Position numbers and translations under genes: made by a program. A stretch of DNA of 64,000 nucleotides from Rariloculus sp963665575 (GTDB lineage Bacteria; Pseudomonadota; Gammaproteobacteria; Steroidobacterales; Rariloculaceae), in the NCBI GenBank assembly GCA_963665575.2, contig CAXXDW010000003.1:1054001-1118000 (forward strand), read 5' to 3'. Every line of letters begins with the position of its first letter. Positions within the stretch are counted from its first letter, which is position 1. Below the pieces are notes generated by a model, which was not told the origin of the DNA, did no database searches, and worked only from the letters and a program-made list of their open reading frames with translations. Below, piece after piece: positions 6,994-15,096 of this stretch.

Positions 6994-7701
6994 AATCGCG
7001 GTGTCTCGGCGACGGTCGAGCTGACAGTGCGATTCCGACCACTGACAGTTACCGGGCATCCGAACGCGCGCGATTCGCGTGACGGACGCACGCTCTTGCA
7101 CGTGGCCGCGATGGCGAACGCCACGGATATGATCCGGGCGCTTGCGGCAGCCGGTGCCGACATCGAGGCGCGTGACTATTACAGCCGCACCCCCGTGCAT
7201 GCGGCAGCGCGCGGCAACGCGCCCGAGGCGATCGCGGTGTTGCTGGAACTCGGCGCCGAACTCGATGCGCTCGACCGCTACGGACAGACCCCCCTGCAAT
7301 ACGCGGTATCGCTGTGGACGCGGACGTTGTCACCTGCGGAACTGGTACGAAGTATGGCGCCAGACGCCGTGGCGGCACTGTTGGCTGCAGGCGCCGATCC
7401 GGACAGACATAATTCACAGAGTCGCTGCTACGCGCCGCTGCACTGGGCGGTTCGCGGCGCGAATCGGCTCGTTTCCCCGCTCAAGGCGTTGTCAACGGTT
7501 GTCGCGCTATTGGACGGCGGGGCGGACCCCAACCTGCCGACATGCGATTCCATCATGTCTACGCCGCTGTTCCTGGCAACCTTGTTTGGCGACGATCCTG
7601 CGGTGGTGGCGGCCCTTCCTCGAGGCAGGTGCCACGCCGACTCAGGCAGCCTCGAACTCCTCCACAGCAATCTCGTCCGCCCGTTCCTGGGCCTGCCATA
7701 G
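6994..7701 (+). pseudogene. Ankyrin-repeat protein, truncated and frameshifted
   Basis: Ankyrin repeats are protein-binding modules. The frame has several units: DGRTLLHVAAMANATDM with AAGADIEARD, TPVHAAARGNAPEAIAVLLE with LGAELDALDRYGQTPLQYAV, LLAAGADPDRHN, and PLHWAVRGANRL. Near 7618 the expected LLEAGATPTQ is found only after removing one C, so the 3' end is frameshifted, and it then overlaps the higA-like gene. The 5' end is fused to right-end copy 4, so the N-terminus is lost. A second ankyrin scrap lies at 19555-19665. Confidence 0.7.
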
Positions 7702-7929
7702 ATCGTAGGCCATCTGCATTCCCAACCAAGTCTCGGGCGTCGACCCGAACGCTTTCGATAGCCTGATTGACATCTCAATTGAAATGCCCGTGTGCTCGTT
7801 CACCAGTTCCGACAGCGCCTGACGGGTTACACCCAGACCCCGCGCCGCACGGGTCACCGACAAACCGAGGGGCTCAAGGCACTGCCGCCTGATTATCCCG
7901 CCCGGATGCGGTGGGTTGTGCATGCTCAT
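7642..7929 (-). CDS. higA: HigA-family Xre antitoxin
   Basis: A 95-aa HigA-type protein: MSMHNPPHPGGIIRRQC, then LGLSVTRAARGLGVTRQALS (helix-turn-helix) and the family tail GSTPETWLGMQMAYDLWQAQ. The ATG at 7929 follows a GAGGAGA ribosome site; a TTG slightly upstream is less likely. It is the second gene of a toxin-first operon, the usual HigBA order. Confidence 0.9.
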   Translation of the reverse strand: MSMHNPPHPGGIIRRQCLEPLGLSVTRAARGLGVTRQALSELVNEHTGISIEMSIRLSKAFGSTPETWLGMQMAYDLWQAQERADEIAVEEFEAA

Positions 7930-7940
7930 TTCCGGTCTCC

Positions 7941-8219
7941 TCAATGATCGTCAACGTAATCCACATCCACGGCCGAACCGTCCTCGAACCGGAACGTCAC
8001 GCGCCAGTTCCCGGACACCGACACCGCGTAGTGGCCCTTGAGCTGCCCTTTCAGCGCGTGAAGGCGGAACCCCGGCAGGTCCATTCCCTCCGGTCCCCGG
8101 CTGCGGTCGAGCGCGCCCAAGATGTCTCGCAACTTTTCCACATGCTCAGGCGCCACGCGTCTCGCCGTTCGGCCTTCGTATAGCGCCTTCAGCCCACGGT
8201 GCCGGAACGATCCGATCAT
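7941..8219 (-). CDS. higB: HigB-family RelE-fold toxin
   Basis: HigB toxins are RelE-like ribosome-dependent mRNA endonucleases. The 92-aa protein shows the family pattern IGSFRHRGLKALYEG, GMDLPGFRLHALKG and GNWRVTFRFEDGSAVDVDYV with terminal DDH. It ends 11 bases before the antitoxin start. Confidence 0.9.
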   Translation of the reverse strand: MIGSFRHRGLKALYEGRTARRVAPEHVEKLRDILGALDRSRGPEGMDLPGFRLHALKGQLKGHYAVSVSGNWRVTFRFEDGSAVDVDYVDDH

Positions 8220-8346
8220 GGCCGAACGCTAGCATGTCGCCTGTCAATTGACAACTTGCACACCGTCCGCTGTTCCCGTCCACAACCCGTCCCGGCCCCG
8301 GTCGGACTTGCTACTCCCAGACAACTAGATCCACGGATACGTCTAC

Positions 8347-8386
8347 GTGCATACCGCCTTGACCGCGTGAGGGGCCGACTCCAACG
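8347..8386 (+). repeat. Inverted, degraded TnpB right-end copy 6
   Basis: The plus strand reads CCGCGTGAGG then GGCCGACTCCAAC, matching the end of the other copies but in the opposite orientation; only one arm of the internal stem remains. It marks a sixth copy or relic of the same end. Confidence 0.4.
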
Positions 8387-8919
8387 GGTAGACACCAGGC
8401 CTCAATAGGTTCGCGCGCCGTCACCTGCGCGAACGCCCATGGTCCGAAGTGGAAGCTCAGTTGGCGGTGACGCCTGATCCGGACGGTCCGCTTCACCTGG
8501 TCGATGTTCGCGACGACGGACCGATTCGCGTCGGAGCGACCGCGGCGGCGGTCCAAGACAAAAATCATGCCGCTGGACGCGCCCTGTCGGCAGCGGACAG
8601 GTTACTGTTCGCTTCGCGGTTCGCGGGCCGTCCGTGCGTGGCACTGCTCGGCGGGCTTTAGGCCGTTTGCGGGCCGGCGGCAACGCCGCGCCTGTCCAAC
8701 ATGCCGAGTTCCCGGATACGCTCGCCGGGTACCGGATCGACTTGGCGGACACACCATCGTGACGGAACGAACTACACGCGGCGAATCGCTGGCACGAAGC
8801 CGCGCGCCGGGCACGGCCGAAAATCCGGCCATGCACGACGCCGCCCCCCCCCGAAAACGCAGGCCTTTCATGAGCCCCATCGGGCACCGCCCCGCCAGGG
8901 GCGGCGCCTCCGCCGTGGT
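8387..8919 (+). other. No recognisable gene
   Basis: Between the higB toxin and the primase gene about 700 bases hold only the degraded right end at 8347. The remaining frames are short and have no ribosome site or recognisable motif. Confidence 0.4.
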
Positions 8920-9951
8920 TCAGCACGCGCGCCGGTGGCGCTCGGGAAATCCGTCAACGCCCTGCTCGAGCAGCACATCGTTCCAGTCGCACTTCCGCTT
9001 GCGCCTCGGGAATCGCACCTCGACGCTGCGCCCTTCCGCTCGGAACCGATCCGCTGCCGCTCTCGCGGCGGTGCTGCCGGCCCGGTCGCGGTCGGCCCAG
9101 ATCGCCACATGCCTGACGCCGGTGGGTAGAACGACGCTTTGCAGCAAGGTTGCGCTCGTCGTCGCCCACACCGGCATCCCGGTGGCTTTCTGGACCGCGA
9201 CGGCCGTTTCGATTCCTTCGGCGAGCCCCAGTACGGGCGCCCCCGGATACAGCCTGATCGCGCTCCCCCTGAGGGTCGCGCCTCTCGCTCGCAGCACTTT
9301 TTTCGGGGCCTCGACCGGTGCCTTCCTGCACGTCTTGGGGTCCAGGTAGGTCCGGTGCAGCCCCACGAGCCGTCCGTCCGGACCGCTGATCGCGGCGAGC
9401 GCGCCGGGCCAGTACGTCCGCCGCCTGCCATCCAGATAGATGAGCCGAGGGTGGAAGCGCACATTCGGCAGCGGGTTCAGTCGAGTCAGTCCGCGTGCGG
9501 CGTAATACGCCCTCAGCGGGCCGGCGCCGGTGCCCCGCAAACCGCAGCCAGTGGCCCACAGGTCCTTCAGCACTGCAACGGGCGGTCCCCGGTCGACGGG
9601 CTTGCCGGCGGCACGCAGCCGCTTGCGCAGAGCCTGGGGCATGCCGTTCGTGCCGTCGAGATGAGCCTCGACGGCCCGGGCGACGTCCGCCCAGCTCCAG
9701 TCCTGCGCCCACCTGAGCAGCGCGAATCCGTCCGGGAACACGCCGCAGGTGTTGCAGCACGCCCCACCGGTTGCCGCAAAGTCCGGGAGCACCCTGAAGG
9801 CGTCCCCGTTCGATCCCCCGTGCTTCGGGCAAAGCCCGTGCTTGCGGGGGCCGCGCTCGATCGCCGCGACCAGCTCGGGGTCGGGCGCCAACGCCGGGAT
9901 CACCCGATCCCATTGGCCGCCCGCCCGGGCCGCCAGTTCAGTGAAGCTCAT
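8920..9951 (-). CDS. Plasmid/phage-type DNA primase with CHC2 zinc finger and Toprim domain
   Basis: The 343-aa protein starts MSFTELAARAGGQWDRV after a GGAGG site. Its zinc-binding segment (CPKH with a later CCNTCG pair, residues about 35-75) is followed by a Toprim core: the GLAEGIETAVAV glutamate motif and the IWADRDRAG DxD-like motif (about 235-300). This fits the primase half of phage/plasmid replication proteins; no fused helicase is present. It is transcribed from a promoter and leader duplicated upstream of the radC-like gene, so the two may be co-regulated in an integrated plasmid or ICE remnant. Confidence 0.85.
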   Translation of the reverse strand: MSFTELAARAGGQWDRVIPALAPDPELVAAIERGPRKHGLCPKHGGSNGDAFRVLPDFAATGGACCNTCGVFPDGFALLRWAQDWSWADVARAVEAHLDGTNGMPQALRKRLRAAGKPVDRGPPVAVLKDLWATGCGLRGTGAGPLRAYYAARGLTRLNPLPNVRFHPRLIYLDGRRRTYWPGALAAISGPDGRLVGLHRTYLDPKTCRKAPVEAPKKVLRARGATLRGSAIRLYPGAPVLGLAEGIETAVAVQKATGMPVWATTSATLLQSVVLPTGVRHVAIWADRDRAGSTAARAAADRFRAEGRSVEVRFPRRKRKCDWNDVLLEQGVDGFPERHRRAC

Positions 9952-10036
9952 AAGGCCTCCTCGCCGGCGGTGCCGGCCCAGTCCAAAACGAAAAAAGAAT
10001 CCGACGCGCCGGACGAACCCGGCGCGCAATTGCGGT

Positions 10037-10255
10037 GCTGAGTTGGGATGGGGTCAGCGCCCCCGGGGCAGACACGGCCGAATGGCCGAACGCCCGGAAA
10101 ATCGGATTGGATTGGGAGCGGCCCCGTGGGGCGGCTCCGCGGCACGGCCGGTCGGGGGTGCCGGAACTGGCGAGGGCTTTCAGGGTACGCGGCCGCGCCT
10201 CGCGGGTCGGCCACACGGCGCACCGTATCGCCGATTCCGGCACCCGTCAAGCGCG
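10037..10255 (-). promoter_or_regulatory. Conserved promoter and leader of the primase gene (repeat copy 1)
   Basis: About 219 bases share ordered blocks with 13607-13821: the TTGACG hexamer, CGAGGCGCGGCC, the CCTCGCCAG block, a GGAGCCGCCCCACGGGG-type palindromic block and CCCAACTCAGC. A sigma70-like promoter is visible at its upstream end: -35 TTGACG (10245-10250), 17-base spacer, -10 TACGGT (10222-10227). The rest would be a transcribed leader with self-complementary segments, ending 85 bases before the primase start. Confidence 0.55.
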
Positions 10256-10353
10256 AAAAATAATTCCCGTTCACCGTCCCGTTTCGGGTTGTTCCGCGCC
10301 TATTTTTTTGGTGTTTTTCAGGTCACAGTAGACGGCCGGTCTCCGAGCGCCCC

Positions 10354-10710
10354 ATGACTTCGACGCCTGCCGATGTTGCGCCCGCCGCGGTCGCTGCCGC
10401 GACCGCGCCGCGTCGCCTTCGTGGCACGTTCACCGCGTGCGGGCGCAACAGGCCGATCGAGTTCGAGTGCCGCGACGATACCTGCGTGCGTACCACACTC
10501 CCCGCTTCGGGCGCCCCCGGCACAATCACCCGGATCCGTGCCTGGTACGAGGCCAGGCCGACCGACCACGCCGTCCGTATCCTGGAACGCCGGCCGCAGC
10601 CCACCGGGGGCGCCCTCGCCTCCGCGCCCGGTGTTCGGTGGTTCACCTGGACACTGAAACCGCTCGGACCCCATTGCCCGCTTGAGCTCTATTGCGGAGG
10701 TTCCTCATGA
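10354..10710 (+). CDS. Hypothetical 118-aa protein coupled to a DsbA-like gene
   Basis: I recognise no family. The protein has an alanine-rich N-terminus, a central RRLRGTFTACGRNRPIEFEC with later cysteines, a PGTITRIRAWYEARPTD segment and a C-terminal FTWTLKPLGPHCPLELYC. Its TGA overlaps the ATG of the next gene (ATGA), and a GGAGG site for that gene lies inside it, supporting translational coupling. Several cysteines beside a thiol oxidoreductase suggest a possible substrate or partner; this is inference. Confidence 0.5.
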   Translation: MTSTPADVAPAAVAAATAPRRLRGTFTACGRNRPIEFECRDDTCVRTTLPASGAPGTITRIRAWYEARPTDHAVRILERRPQPTGGALASAPGVRWFTWTLKPLGPHCPLELYCGGSS

Positions 10711-11708
10711 AACATTTCCTGCTGCTCGCCGCGGTGTTCGCGGCCCCGGTCCACGCCGACGACGTGGCCGCCGTGATCGGAGACGAGACGATCATGATGA
10801 GTGAGGTCGACGCCGCCGGCGGCCCGTCCGTGCACGAGCTCGCCGAGGAGCTCTACACGGCTCGCGTACAGTCGCTCTACCAGATCCTCACCGACGCGCT
10901 GCTCGAGCGCGAGGCGGAGACGCGCGGCACCACGCCTGAAGCGGTCGAGCGCGAGGCGATCGCCGAGCAGGTCCCAGCCGTCACCGAGGGCGACGTCGAC
11001 GACTTTCTCGAACAACAACCGGGCCTTGACGCGAACGATTCGCGTGTCCGCGCCCGTGTGGCACTGTTTCTGGGCATGCAGGCCCGCTCCGAGCGCAAGA
11101 AAGTCTGGATGGAGGCGATGTTTGCCCGCTACGGTGTGCGGGTCGCACTTACGGCGCCGCCCGAGCCGCCTCTCGAGGAGATCTTCGGTCCCCTGGCACC
11201 GGCGCTGGGACGCCCTGACGCGCCTGTGACGATCGTGAGTTTTTCCGACTACCAGTGCCCGTTCTGCCGGCGGATGCTCGATACGCTGATCGCGGTCCAC
11301 GAGGCCTACCCGGACACCGTCCAGGTGGTGTACCGCCATTACCCCCTGCACGAGGGCGCGGGCCCGCTGGCGGAGGCGGCGCTGTGTGCCGGCGACCAGG
11401 GGCGGTTCTGGGAGTACCACCTTGAGTTATTTTCCCCGGAACAGATCGATCCCTCGGCGTCGTACCTGATCGCCGAGCGCCTGGGGCTCGATGTCGATGC
11501 CTTCGGCGTGTGCCTGACGTCCGGCCGACACACCCGGCAGGTCCAGGACGATTTCGCGGAAGGTCAGCGACTGCAGATCACGGGGACGCCGACCAGCTTC
11601 ATCAACGGTCGCCGGCTGCGCGGCGCCGTCGCGCTGCCGCAGCTCGTCGAGGCGGTGGAGGCGGCGCTGGAACGGCTGGGCGGGGAGTCGGGCACGGCGT
11701 CGTTCTGA
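10707..11708 (+). CDS. SurA-N-like / DsbA-type periplasmic thiol oxidoreductase
   Basis: A 333-aa exported protein with signal peptide MKHFLLLAAVFAAPVHA, a helical region resembling the SurA N-terminal domain (about 20-130) and a C-terminal thioredoxin-fold domain (about 170-330) with active site DYQCPFCRRM and cis-proline ITGTPTSFING. Such proteins form or shuffle disulfides in the periplasm. DsbA-like oxidoreductases are often carried by conjugative elements, where they assist pilus or secretion-protein folding; that role is possible but no conjugation genes are present here. Confidence 0.8.
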   Translation: MKHFLLLAAVFAAPVHADDVAAVIGDETIMMSEVDAAGGPSVHELAEELYTARVQSLYQILTDALLEREAETRGTTPEAVEREAIAEQVPAVTEGDVDDFLEQQPGLDANDSRVRARVALFLGMQARSERKKVWMEAMFARYGVRVALTAPPEPPLEEIFGPLAPALGRPDAPVTIVSFSDYQCPFCRRMLDTLIAVHEAYPDTVQVVYRHYPLHEGAGPLAEAALCAGDQGRFWEYHLELFSPEQIDPSASYLIAERLGLDVDAFGVCLTSGRHTRQVQDDFAEGQRLQITGTPTSFINGRRLRGAVALPQLVEAVEAALERLGGESGTASF

Positions 11709-12024
11709 CCGCGGGCGACCGTTCGGTCGTCCTTCATGAACACGCCGCGTTGCACGCGAGGGACCTCGCGCTTCCGGGACAGCGCTCGCCGACCCGGCGT
11801 TCGCCGTCAATGCTGAAGTAATTTTTTCCAGATGTGCCGAAGCAAAAATCCCCAGTTGCTGAGCTTGGTGACGTCGTTCGTTCGGTCGATCCCGAACCCT
11901 TGGCCATCGCGGCGTGGTCCGACCCGCCCGGTCCGGGTCTGCCCACACGCGTGTTCCACGGTCGCCACGCCGATCTCCTGTGGAAACGGGGCGGGATCGG
12001 CCCGCGCGGCCAAGGGGAGCGGAG
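11709..12024 (+). other. No recognisable gene
   Basis: Intergenic sequence between the DsbA-like gene and the convergent small membrane gene. A short GACCG/CGGTC hairpin just after the DsbA-like stop could be a weak terminator; nothing else is recognisable. Confidence 0.35.
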
Positions 12025-12495
12025 TCAGTATCGCCGCTGCTCTTTGCATCGGTGCCCGCCCGCAATGCCAGCTGTCCCTCTGGCGGCTGTCGTGGTTGAC
12101 ACGGCGGGCTCGCCTGGCCCCGAGGCATCTGCCGGTGCCGAGTTCTCGACAACGGGCCTGGGCCACCCGGAAGAATCCTTCACTTCGCTCAGGAGCATTT
12201 TCTGTGCGCTCACCGGGTCGTGGCCGCACGCCAGCGCGCAGCGCTGAAAGCTGAGCAGGTGCAGCTTGTCGGCCTCGCCGGGAGGCACCAGGGGCTCGGC
12301 AAGCCACACGAGGACGTCGGGTGGACAGGTGTTTGGGTGTGTAAGTTGAATGGTCTGGCGCATCCAGTGGAGCTGCTGCAGCTCGCGGTCGTCGCGCTCC
12401 CTCGCGGCCCTTGCGTCGCGCGCGGCGGACGACACCGCGAACCACCACACCGCCAACAGTGTGGCCCCCAGCATCCAGATGGCTCCGTCCGGCAT
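12025..12495 (-). CDS. Single-pass membrane protein of unknown function
   Basis: A 156-aa protein beginning MPDGAIWMLGATLLAVWWFA, one N-terminal membrane helix, then a charged coiled-coil-like stretch ARDARAARERDDRELQQL and a soluble tail. A strong GGAGG site lies eight bases before the start. It follows the terminator of the 66-aa gene, so it may have its own promoter or rely on read-through. Family unknown. Confidence 0.5.
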   Translation of the reverse strand: MPDGAIWMLGATLLAVWWFAVSSAARDARAARERDDRELQQLHWMRQTIQLTHPNTCPPDVLVWLAEPLVPPGEADKLHLLSFQRCALACGHDPVSAQKMLLSEVKDSSGWPRPVVENSAPADASGPGEPAVSTTTAARGTAGIAGGHRCKEQRRY

Positions 12496-12515
12496 TGTGA
12501 TTCCCTCCTCCGTGG

Positions 12516-12546
12516 AAAAAAAGATGAAGGGGCGCCGTAGCGCCCC
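12516..12546 (-). terminator. Rho-independent terminator
   Basis: Hairpin GGGGCGC/GCGCCCC with a TAC-containing loop, followed on the minus strand by TTCATCTTTTTTTT. It separates the 66-aa gene from the membrane-protein gene. Confidence 0.75.
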
Positions 12547-12553
12547 GTCTTCT

Positions 12554-12754
12554 CTATCCCCCTACAATGCGGGTCAACCGCATCATCTGCGGGGAGTTGC
12601 GGATCTCCGAAGCCGACTTCGTGGCCAGGTATGCCCGGACCTTTTCCGGCTCCGCCGCGGCTCGTGCATACAGGCGGCTTGCCGCCTGTCGCTGTGCCCG
12701 CTGACGCAGGTTGAACGCGTCGATCGCGGACGCCTCTTTTCGCGAGACTCTCAT
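12554..12754 (-). CDS. Small helical basic protein, function unknown
   Basis: A 66-aa protein, MRVSRKEASAIDAFNLRQRA then QRQAASRLYARAAAEPEKVR and a tail ending RIVGG, rich in arginine and alanine and predicted to be helical. The ATG at 12754 follows a GGAGGT site. Upstream is a leader with hairpins like those of the two membrane-gene pairs; downstream is a clear terminator, so the gene forms its own short transcription unit. Confidence 0.55.
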   Translation of the reverse strand: MRVSRKEASAIDAFNLRQRAQRQAASRLYARAAAEPEKVRAYLATKSASEIRNSPQMMRLTRIVGG

Positions 12755-12780
12755 CGTGGACCTCCCTCGAGGCCCACGAA

Positions 12781-12839
12781 TCCCCTGCGGGGTCGCTGCC
12801 CCGCTTGGGTTGCACAACACCCTGGCGCGCGAACGCCAG
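12781..12839 (-). promoter_or_regulatory. Structured leader related to those of pairs A and B
   Basis: Contains in the same order a CTGGCG/CGCCAG hairpin (12822-12839), a GTTGTGCAACCC tract and a CCCC/GGGG hairpin (12782-12792). The hairpin arms differ from those at 2669 and 27521 but remain paired, which suggests conserved structure. Confidence 0.4.
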
Positions 12840-12954
12840 AGCCTCTCTTTGCCGATTGTTTTGAGTAGCCGGCACGCTACTTGTCACGGCAACAGCCGTG
12901 AGAAACGCACAGATTGTAGCAGACGGAGCCCGCCTGTCGGCGGGGCGCAGGCGT

Positions 12955-12982
12955 AAAAAAAGGGGTGCCGTGGCACCCCTTG
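12955..12982 (-). terminator. Rho-independent terminator after the radC-like gene
   Basis: Perfect hairpin AGGGGTGCC/GGCACCCCT followed on the minus strand by TTTTTTTACG, 22 bases after the stop codon. Confidence 0.85.
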
Positions 12983-13004
12983 GTTCAGTTGTCTCGCCGT
13001 GCGG

Positions 13005-13535
13005 TCAAATCCACCCCGTCTCCGCGAGGGACGTATGCTCGCTCCCTCCCACCACGATGTGATCGAGCACCTGGATGTCCACGAGCGCGAGCGCCTTCTG
13101 GAGCTTCCTGGTGATCTCCCTGTCCGCGTCGGAGGGGCGCGGATTGGACGAGGGATGGTTATGAACCAGCAGTATCGCGGCCGCGTTCACTTCCATCGCT
13201 GCGCGCAAGACCTCTCTTGGATAGACGGTTGCGCCGTCGATCGTACCGAAGAACATTTCCCGGTATTCAATCAGGCGGTGCCTGGAGTCCAGCAGCATGA
13301 CCGCAAAGACCTCCGCTTTCCGCGTCGCGAGCCTCAGCTTCGCGAATGCCGCCGCGTCGTCGGGCCGCTTGAACGCCGGCCCTGCGGCCTTTCGCAGTCT
13401 CCCCTCGAGCACCTGCATCGCCTTTTCGATGATCTCGTCGCCCTGCGCGTCGTCCGCCAAGCAGTCCTGCTGGCGCGGCACGAGCGCGGCGACCGCTTCC
13501 GCGACACCGGCCGCGCGTTCGGATTTGTTGCTCAT
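13005..13535 (-). CDS. RadC-like JAB-domain protein
   Basis: The 176-aa protein has the JAB1/MPN metalloprotein signature HNHPSSNPRPSDAD and the family context EVFAVMLLDSRHRLIEYREM and VNAAAILLVHN, as in RadC (DUF2466). Mobile-element RadC paralogues are common and of uncertain function. The ATG at 13535 follows AAGGAGG. It is shorter than chromosomal RadC (about 225 aa) and lacks the helix-hairpin-helix N-terminus, typical of the element-borne form. Promoter and leader are shared with the primase gene. Confidence 0.85.
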   Translation of the reverse strand: MSNKSERAAGVAEAVAALVPRQQDCLADDAQGDEIIEKAMQVLEGRLRKAAGPAFKRPDDAAAFAKLRLATRKAEVFAVMLLDSRHRLIEYREMFFGTIDGATVYPREVLRAAMEVNAAAILLVHNHPSSNPRPSDADREITRKLQKALALVDIQVLDHIVVGGSEHTSLAETGWI

Positions 13536-13606
13536 TGAGCCCTCCTTGCGCCTGGATCGGCGCGTGTTCCCCATTGCCCCCGCCGGCTGCGGCCGGGGCG
13601 CTTCAG

Positions 13607-13821
13607 GCTGAGTTGGGTGAGGGTCAGCTCCCCCCATGGGCGTACGGCCGCGGTGGCCGGTCCCATTCGATTCGGGGTGACGCCCCGGTGCCGGGGCGTG
13701 GTTTGAGGGAGCGGGCCCCGTGGGGCGACTCCAGAGCTGGCGAGGACTTGGGGTGGTGGCCGCGCCTCGCTGTTCGGCCACGGTCATACCCTACTGGCCG
13801 GGCGGGGACGCGTCAAGCGCG
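13607..13821 (-). promoter_or_regulatory. Conserved promoter and leader of the radC-like gene (repeat copy 2)
   Basis: Diverged second copy of the primase leader. Promoter: -35 TTGACG (13811-13816), 17-base spacer, -10 TAGGGT (13788-13793). Downstream blocks CGAGGCGCGGCC, CCTCGCCAG, GGAGTCGCCCCACGGGG and CCCAACTCAGC are in the same order with almost the same spacing; the copy ends 71 bases before the gene. Confidence 0.55.
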
Positions 13822-14113
13822 CCAGTGACGCTTGGACCCGGCGTGCAGTGCGCACGCTGTAGGTACCGCTGTTCTGGAGTGCCCGTGACACTCGATCTCT
13901 TGCACTCCCGCTAACTCGCGGCCTTCCTGTACGGCCTCCCCGGCGGGTGTGCCTACGAGGGCTCTTGCCTGGGCGGCGACGAGTCCTCTGAGGTCCGCGA
14001 GAATTACATCGAGGTGAACATCGACACCGATGCCACCTTCTGCCGGCCCCGCGCGGTGTCGGTCGCCAAGATGCTCGAGCCGCACGAACTTCACTCGGAG
14101 AGCGAGGTCAAAA

Positions 14114-14476
14114 GTGGCGGGGCCTCTTCGTCGCATCAGCGGCGAGACCGACAACTACCAGCACTGCGCGCGATGCAGTCGCCTGCGGGCCAATGCGCTC
14201 ACGGTGAAAGACCTCGCCAAGAAAGCCGCACACTATGTGGCCCACTCGCAGACGTGGCCGCTCCTACCCGACGACGCCTACCAACTGGCCGCGATCTACG
14301 TCAGCGGGCACGGGACGAATGGGATGCTGAACGGTTGCGCCGCCCAGTGCCTAGCCGACGGCGGCGTGCGCTGTGGGCCCTTGTCGCTTAATCCGACTTA
14401 CCCACTGGCCGCTCGACTTGCATTTCGCCGCCGGTCGGTAGACTGGCGCCTGAGCCGTGAACGGAGACCCTCGTGA
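14114..14476 (+). CDS. Hypothetical protein, first gene of a coupled pair
   Basis: A 120-aa frame from GTG reading MAGPLRRISGETDNYQHCAR, then CSRLRANALTVKDLAKKAAH and a later YVSGHGTNGMLNGCAAQC. A weak site (GCGAGG) precedes the GTG. The stop overlaps the next start as GTGA, which supports a real coupled unit. Upstream, 13915-14113 also looks protein-like in another frame, so this could be the 3' part of a frameshifted larger gene. Family unknown. Confidence 0.4.
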   Translation: MAGPLRRISGETDNYQHCARCSRLRANALTVKDLAKKAAHYVAHSQTWPLLPDDAYQLAAIYVSGHGTNGMLNGCAAQCLADGGVRCGPLSLNPTYPLAARLAFRRRSVDWRLSRERRPS

Positions 14477-14646
14477 ACGAATTCGCCAAGCGTTCCTGCA
14501 ACTCGAACCGCCAGATCACCATCCAAAGCGGTCGCTGGCAGCTTCGGTTCACGCCCACCCGCGCGTTCTACGTCGGTGCCGGGCGGCACGCGGATTCGTG
14601 GTGGCTCGCTCTGGGTTTCGTTTTCGTCGACTACGTTCGGACCTGA
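14473..14646 (+). CDS. Small hypothetical protein (57 aa)
   Basis: GTG start with GGAGAC nearby, product MNEFAKRSCNSNRQITIQSG, then WQLRFTPTRAFYVGAG and a hydrophobic WWLALGFVFVDYV tail. The start overlaps the preceding stop (GTGA). The tryptophan- and phenylalanine-rich tail suggests membrane association. Family unknown. Confidence 0.4.
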   Translation: MNEFAKRSCNSNRQITIQSGRWQLRFTPTRAFYVGAGRHADSWWLALGFVFVDYVRT

Positions 14647-15096
14647 GTGGCCCGAGAGATGCCTTGAATGAACTTCAAACGCTAAGCATAGTTCGTGGGG
14701 TGCTCTCAAAGCCGTAAGATGCAATGACTATATTCGTGCCATGGGTCTGATCAGAACAGATTTGTGGCGGTCTAAAGGTCCTGAGTTAGCATCATGGATT
14801 GCGGTTGGATCTAAACGCTGCAATGGCCGATTCGTGTTTTCGCTGTCCGATCAGTAGCTTGGAGGCCGTGGACCGTGATCGCGGTTATCGCGTGTTGCGT
14901 GTTTCGAGGTGTTCAGGAGTTCCCAGTGCTCAAATGAGTCGAGGGGGTCAATGGGGAGGGAGATTCCCCGCAGCACGCTCGTGCGGGGACTCGGCAGCTT
15001 GACGAGTTGACATCCGACGGACAGAGGTTGTCCTCGTCGCCGACGGAGCCCCGGCGACGCTGGTGCGGGACATCACGAGGCGCAACGGGGGGCGGG
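14647..15096 (+). other. Intergenic, one hairpin
   Basis: No gene is visible. A stem CCCCGCA/TGCGGGG (14966-14988) lies downstream of the convergent HNH-ATPase gene but lacks a T-tract, so it is not a clear terminator. Confidence 0.35.

Noticed and set aside
8602..8880. Minus-strand frame between higB and primase
   Set aside because: No ribosome site or homology; content resembles random translation of GC-rich DNA.
13813..14154. Minus-strand 113-codon frame
   Set aside because: It overlaps the radC-like promoter region and the plus-strand coupled pair, whose GTGA overlap and codon use are more convincing.
14966..14988. CCCCGCA/TGCGGGG hairpin as a CRISPR repeat or terminator
   Set aside because: It occurs once, has no neighbouring copy and lacks a T-tract.
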